From CAZGWJ01 sp964529445 (GTDB taxonomy: Bacteria; Oederibacteriota; Muellerivitia; Muellerivitales; Muellerivitaceae): a DNA stretch of 7,418 nucleotides. Where the stretch lies: assembly GCA_964529445.1 (NCBI GenBank), contig CAZGWJ010000110.1, positions 1 to 7,418 on the forward strand, in the 5' to 3' direction. The notes under the pieces are model-generated. The model searched no databases. It saw nothing but the letters and a program-made list of their open reading frames with translations, and was not told the origin of the DNA. This document shows positions 6,526-7,418 of this stretch, in pieces. A program made the translations under genes and the position numbers. The stretch's first letter is position 1, and each line of letters opens with the position of its first letter.

Positions 6526-7305
6526 ATGAACAGCGACTTGCGACGATCCCTGCTCTGGTCCGCGATCCTCCACGCGCTGGTTTTCGTCGCGTTCACCCGC
6601 CTCTACGAATCCTTCCTGGTCGCCCGGACCCCTCTTCTCATGGAACTCACCTTGATCGGCCAGATGTCCCGCGGGGAAGGTCTCGGCGCGGACCAGTCCC
6701 GGGCGGGCGACAGTCCCGGAGCCCTCGAGGAAGCCGATACGGGGAAGGGGGAATTCGACACGCCGTCCCGAAAAGCGGACCCGGCGGGAACCGCGCCCTC
6801 CGAAACGGGTGACGTCACCCGGGTCCAGAAGACCCCCGTGGCCCCGGAGACCGGTACCGCCGACCAGGATGCGCACCTGAGAAGCGTCAGGGAATCGGCC
6901 CCGATCGGTATCGTTCCCAGGCGCAGTACCGGCACCCGGATCAAGACGACCACGGGACTCGGCCGATCCGGCGTGGCCGGTTCGCCGGACGGGAACGCTG
7001 CCATCGAGGGTCAACTGGCCGCCCGGGGCGTGAAGAGGAAGGTCTTTCCACCCTATCCCGATTGGGCCAAGAAGCAGGGCATCGAGGGTTCGGTGAAATA
7101 CCGGATCACGGTCCTGCCCAACGGCCTGATCAAGGATGACGTGACCGTGGACCAGACCTCGGGATACCGCGAGATGGATCGCCTCGTCTACGAATCCCTC
7201 ATCCAATGGGAGTTCGAGCCGCTCCCGCCCTCCCTGGCCCAGGTCGAACAAAGCGGGGTCATCCACTTCATCTTCAATTTCCAGCAGGGTGTCACGGCAC
7301 CGTGA
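6526..7305 (+). CDS. tonB: TonB-family energy transducer
   Basis: This encodes a 259-residue protein. The N-terminal membrane helix (about 8-28) contains Ser12-x3-His16, the SxxxH arrangement that TonB uses to engage ExbB/ExbD. Residues 45-160 are a periplasmic linker rich in Gly, Asp, Glu, Thr and Pro, without the Pro-Lys/Pro-Glu repeats of classical TonB. Residues 174-254 form the C-terminal TonB domain: YPDWAKKQGIEGSVKYRI, then LPNG, then DQTSGYREMDRLVYESLIQW and EFEP, all matching the family core (YP..A...gieG.V...f.v...G...........dr.....l..W.f.P). This domain binds TonB boxes of outer-membrane receptors. The start follows exbD by nine bases with GAGG (6515-6518) as ribosome site. It overlaps the next gene by four bases. 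The likely partner is the EVVITG-bearing barrel in the same operon (inference). TolA is a less likely identity because the C-terminal domain is clearly of TonB type. Confidence 0.92.
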   Translation: MNSDLRRSLLWSAILHALVFVAFTRLYESFLVARTPLLMELTLIGQMSRGEGLGADQSRAGDSPGALEEADTGKGEFDTPSRKADPAGTAPSETGDVTRVQKTPVAPETGTADQDAHLRSVRESAPIGIVPRRSTGTRIKTTTGLGRSGVAGSPDGNAAIEGQLAARGVKRKVFPPYPDWAKKQGIEGSVKYRITVLPNGLIKDDVTVDQTSGYREMDRLVYESLIQWEFEPLPPSLAQVEQSGVIHFIFNFQQGVTAP

Positions 7306-7418
7306 GAAGCCGGGCCGGGTGGACCGGACTCCTCGGGTTCCTGTATTTCACGCTGTCCCTGCGTTATGCCGCTCCCGGGATCACATCGGGGGATTCACCC
7401 GAATTGGCCTCGGCCTGC
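7302..7418 (+). CDS. DUF2723-family membrane glycosyltransferase, N-terminal fragment (runs off the window)
   Basis: Thirty-nine codons are present, starting at GTG 7302 within GTGA, which also holds the tonB stop. The peptide begins MRSRAGWTGLLGF, is hydrophobic through YFTLSL, then reads RYAAPGITSGDSPELASAC. The pattern of a first membrane helix followed by 'LAPxxTxGDSgELxxAa' is the hallmark N-terminus of DUF2723 proteins. These are multi-spanning membrane proteins of the GT-C glycosyltransferase type, and the human member TMEM260 is a protein O-mannosyltransferase. The acidic GDS-x-E motif is present. Only the start is visible, so the length, the catalytic part and any fusion are unknown. 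The overlap with tonB indicates co-translation. The ribosome site is weak, which fits coupling. Identification rests on about 20 residues. Confidence 0.65.
   Translation, partial: MRSRAGWTGLLGFLYFTLSLRYAAPGITSGDSPELASAC

Noticed and set aside
5464..7266. 600-codon open frame on the - strand across exbB, exbD and tonB
   Set aside because: It spans three well-identified genes, is low in recognisable motifs and is explained by the same codon bias.

Overview
The window is GC-rich, densely packed bacterial DNA with every gene on the + strand. It encodes envelope parts that only make sense in a diderm (Gram-negative-type) cell: a lipoprotein, a periplasmic repeat protein, an outer-membrane barrel and an inner-membrane energy-transducing motor. 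The style (large TPR protein next to exbB-exbD-tonB, high GC, a DUF2723 gene) is seen in deltaproteobacterial, acidobacterial, FCB-group and candidate-phylum genomes. The sequence alone does not fix the phylum.

Layout. Positions 1-143 are a leader with a plausible sigma70-type promoter (13-41) and a clear Shine-Dalgarno. Positions 144-551 encode a small LysM-domain lipoprotein. After a 41-base gap that belongs to a striking inverted repeat (572-584 / 636-648), positions 593-3610 encode a 1005-residue exported protein made of about 25 tandem TPR units. Its stop codon overlaps the GTG start of a 592-residue outer-membrane protein (3607-5385). That protein has a signal peptide, a TonB-box-like segment and a TonB-dependent-receptor-like C-terminus, but no room for a normal plug domain. 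A 73-base gap leads to exbB (5459-6073), exbD (6070-6516) and tonB (6526-7305). The first codons of a DUF2723-family membrane protein (7302 to the window end) overlap the tonB stop.

Working model (inference). ExbB, ExbD and TonB form a proton-driven motor in the inner membrane. TonB would span the periplasm and engage the EVVITG segment of the barrel. The TPR protein could scaffold the complex in the periplasm, and the LysM lipoprotein could tie it to peptidoglycan. The overlapping stop/start pairs point to one co-translated unit, possibly a dedicated energised outer-membrane device rather than a generic nutrient receptor. The two most notable observations are the apparently plugless TonB-box barrel coupled to its own motor, and the RNA dyad that could bury the ribosome-binding site and start codon of the TPR gene. 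No tRNA, rRNA, CRISPR array, insertion sequence or phage gene was seen.
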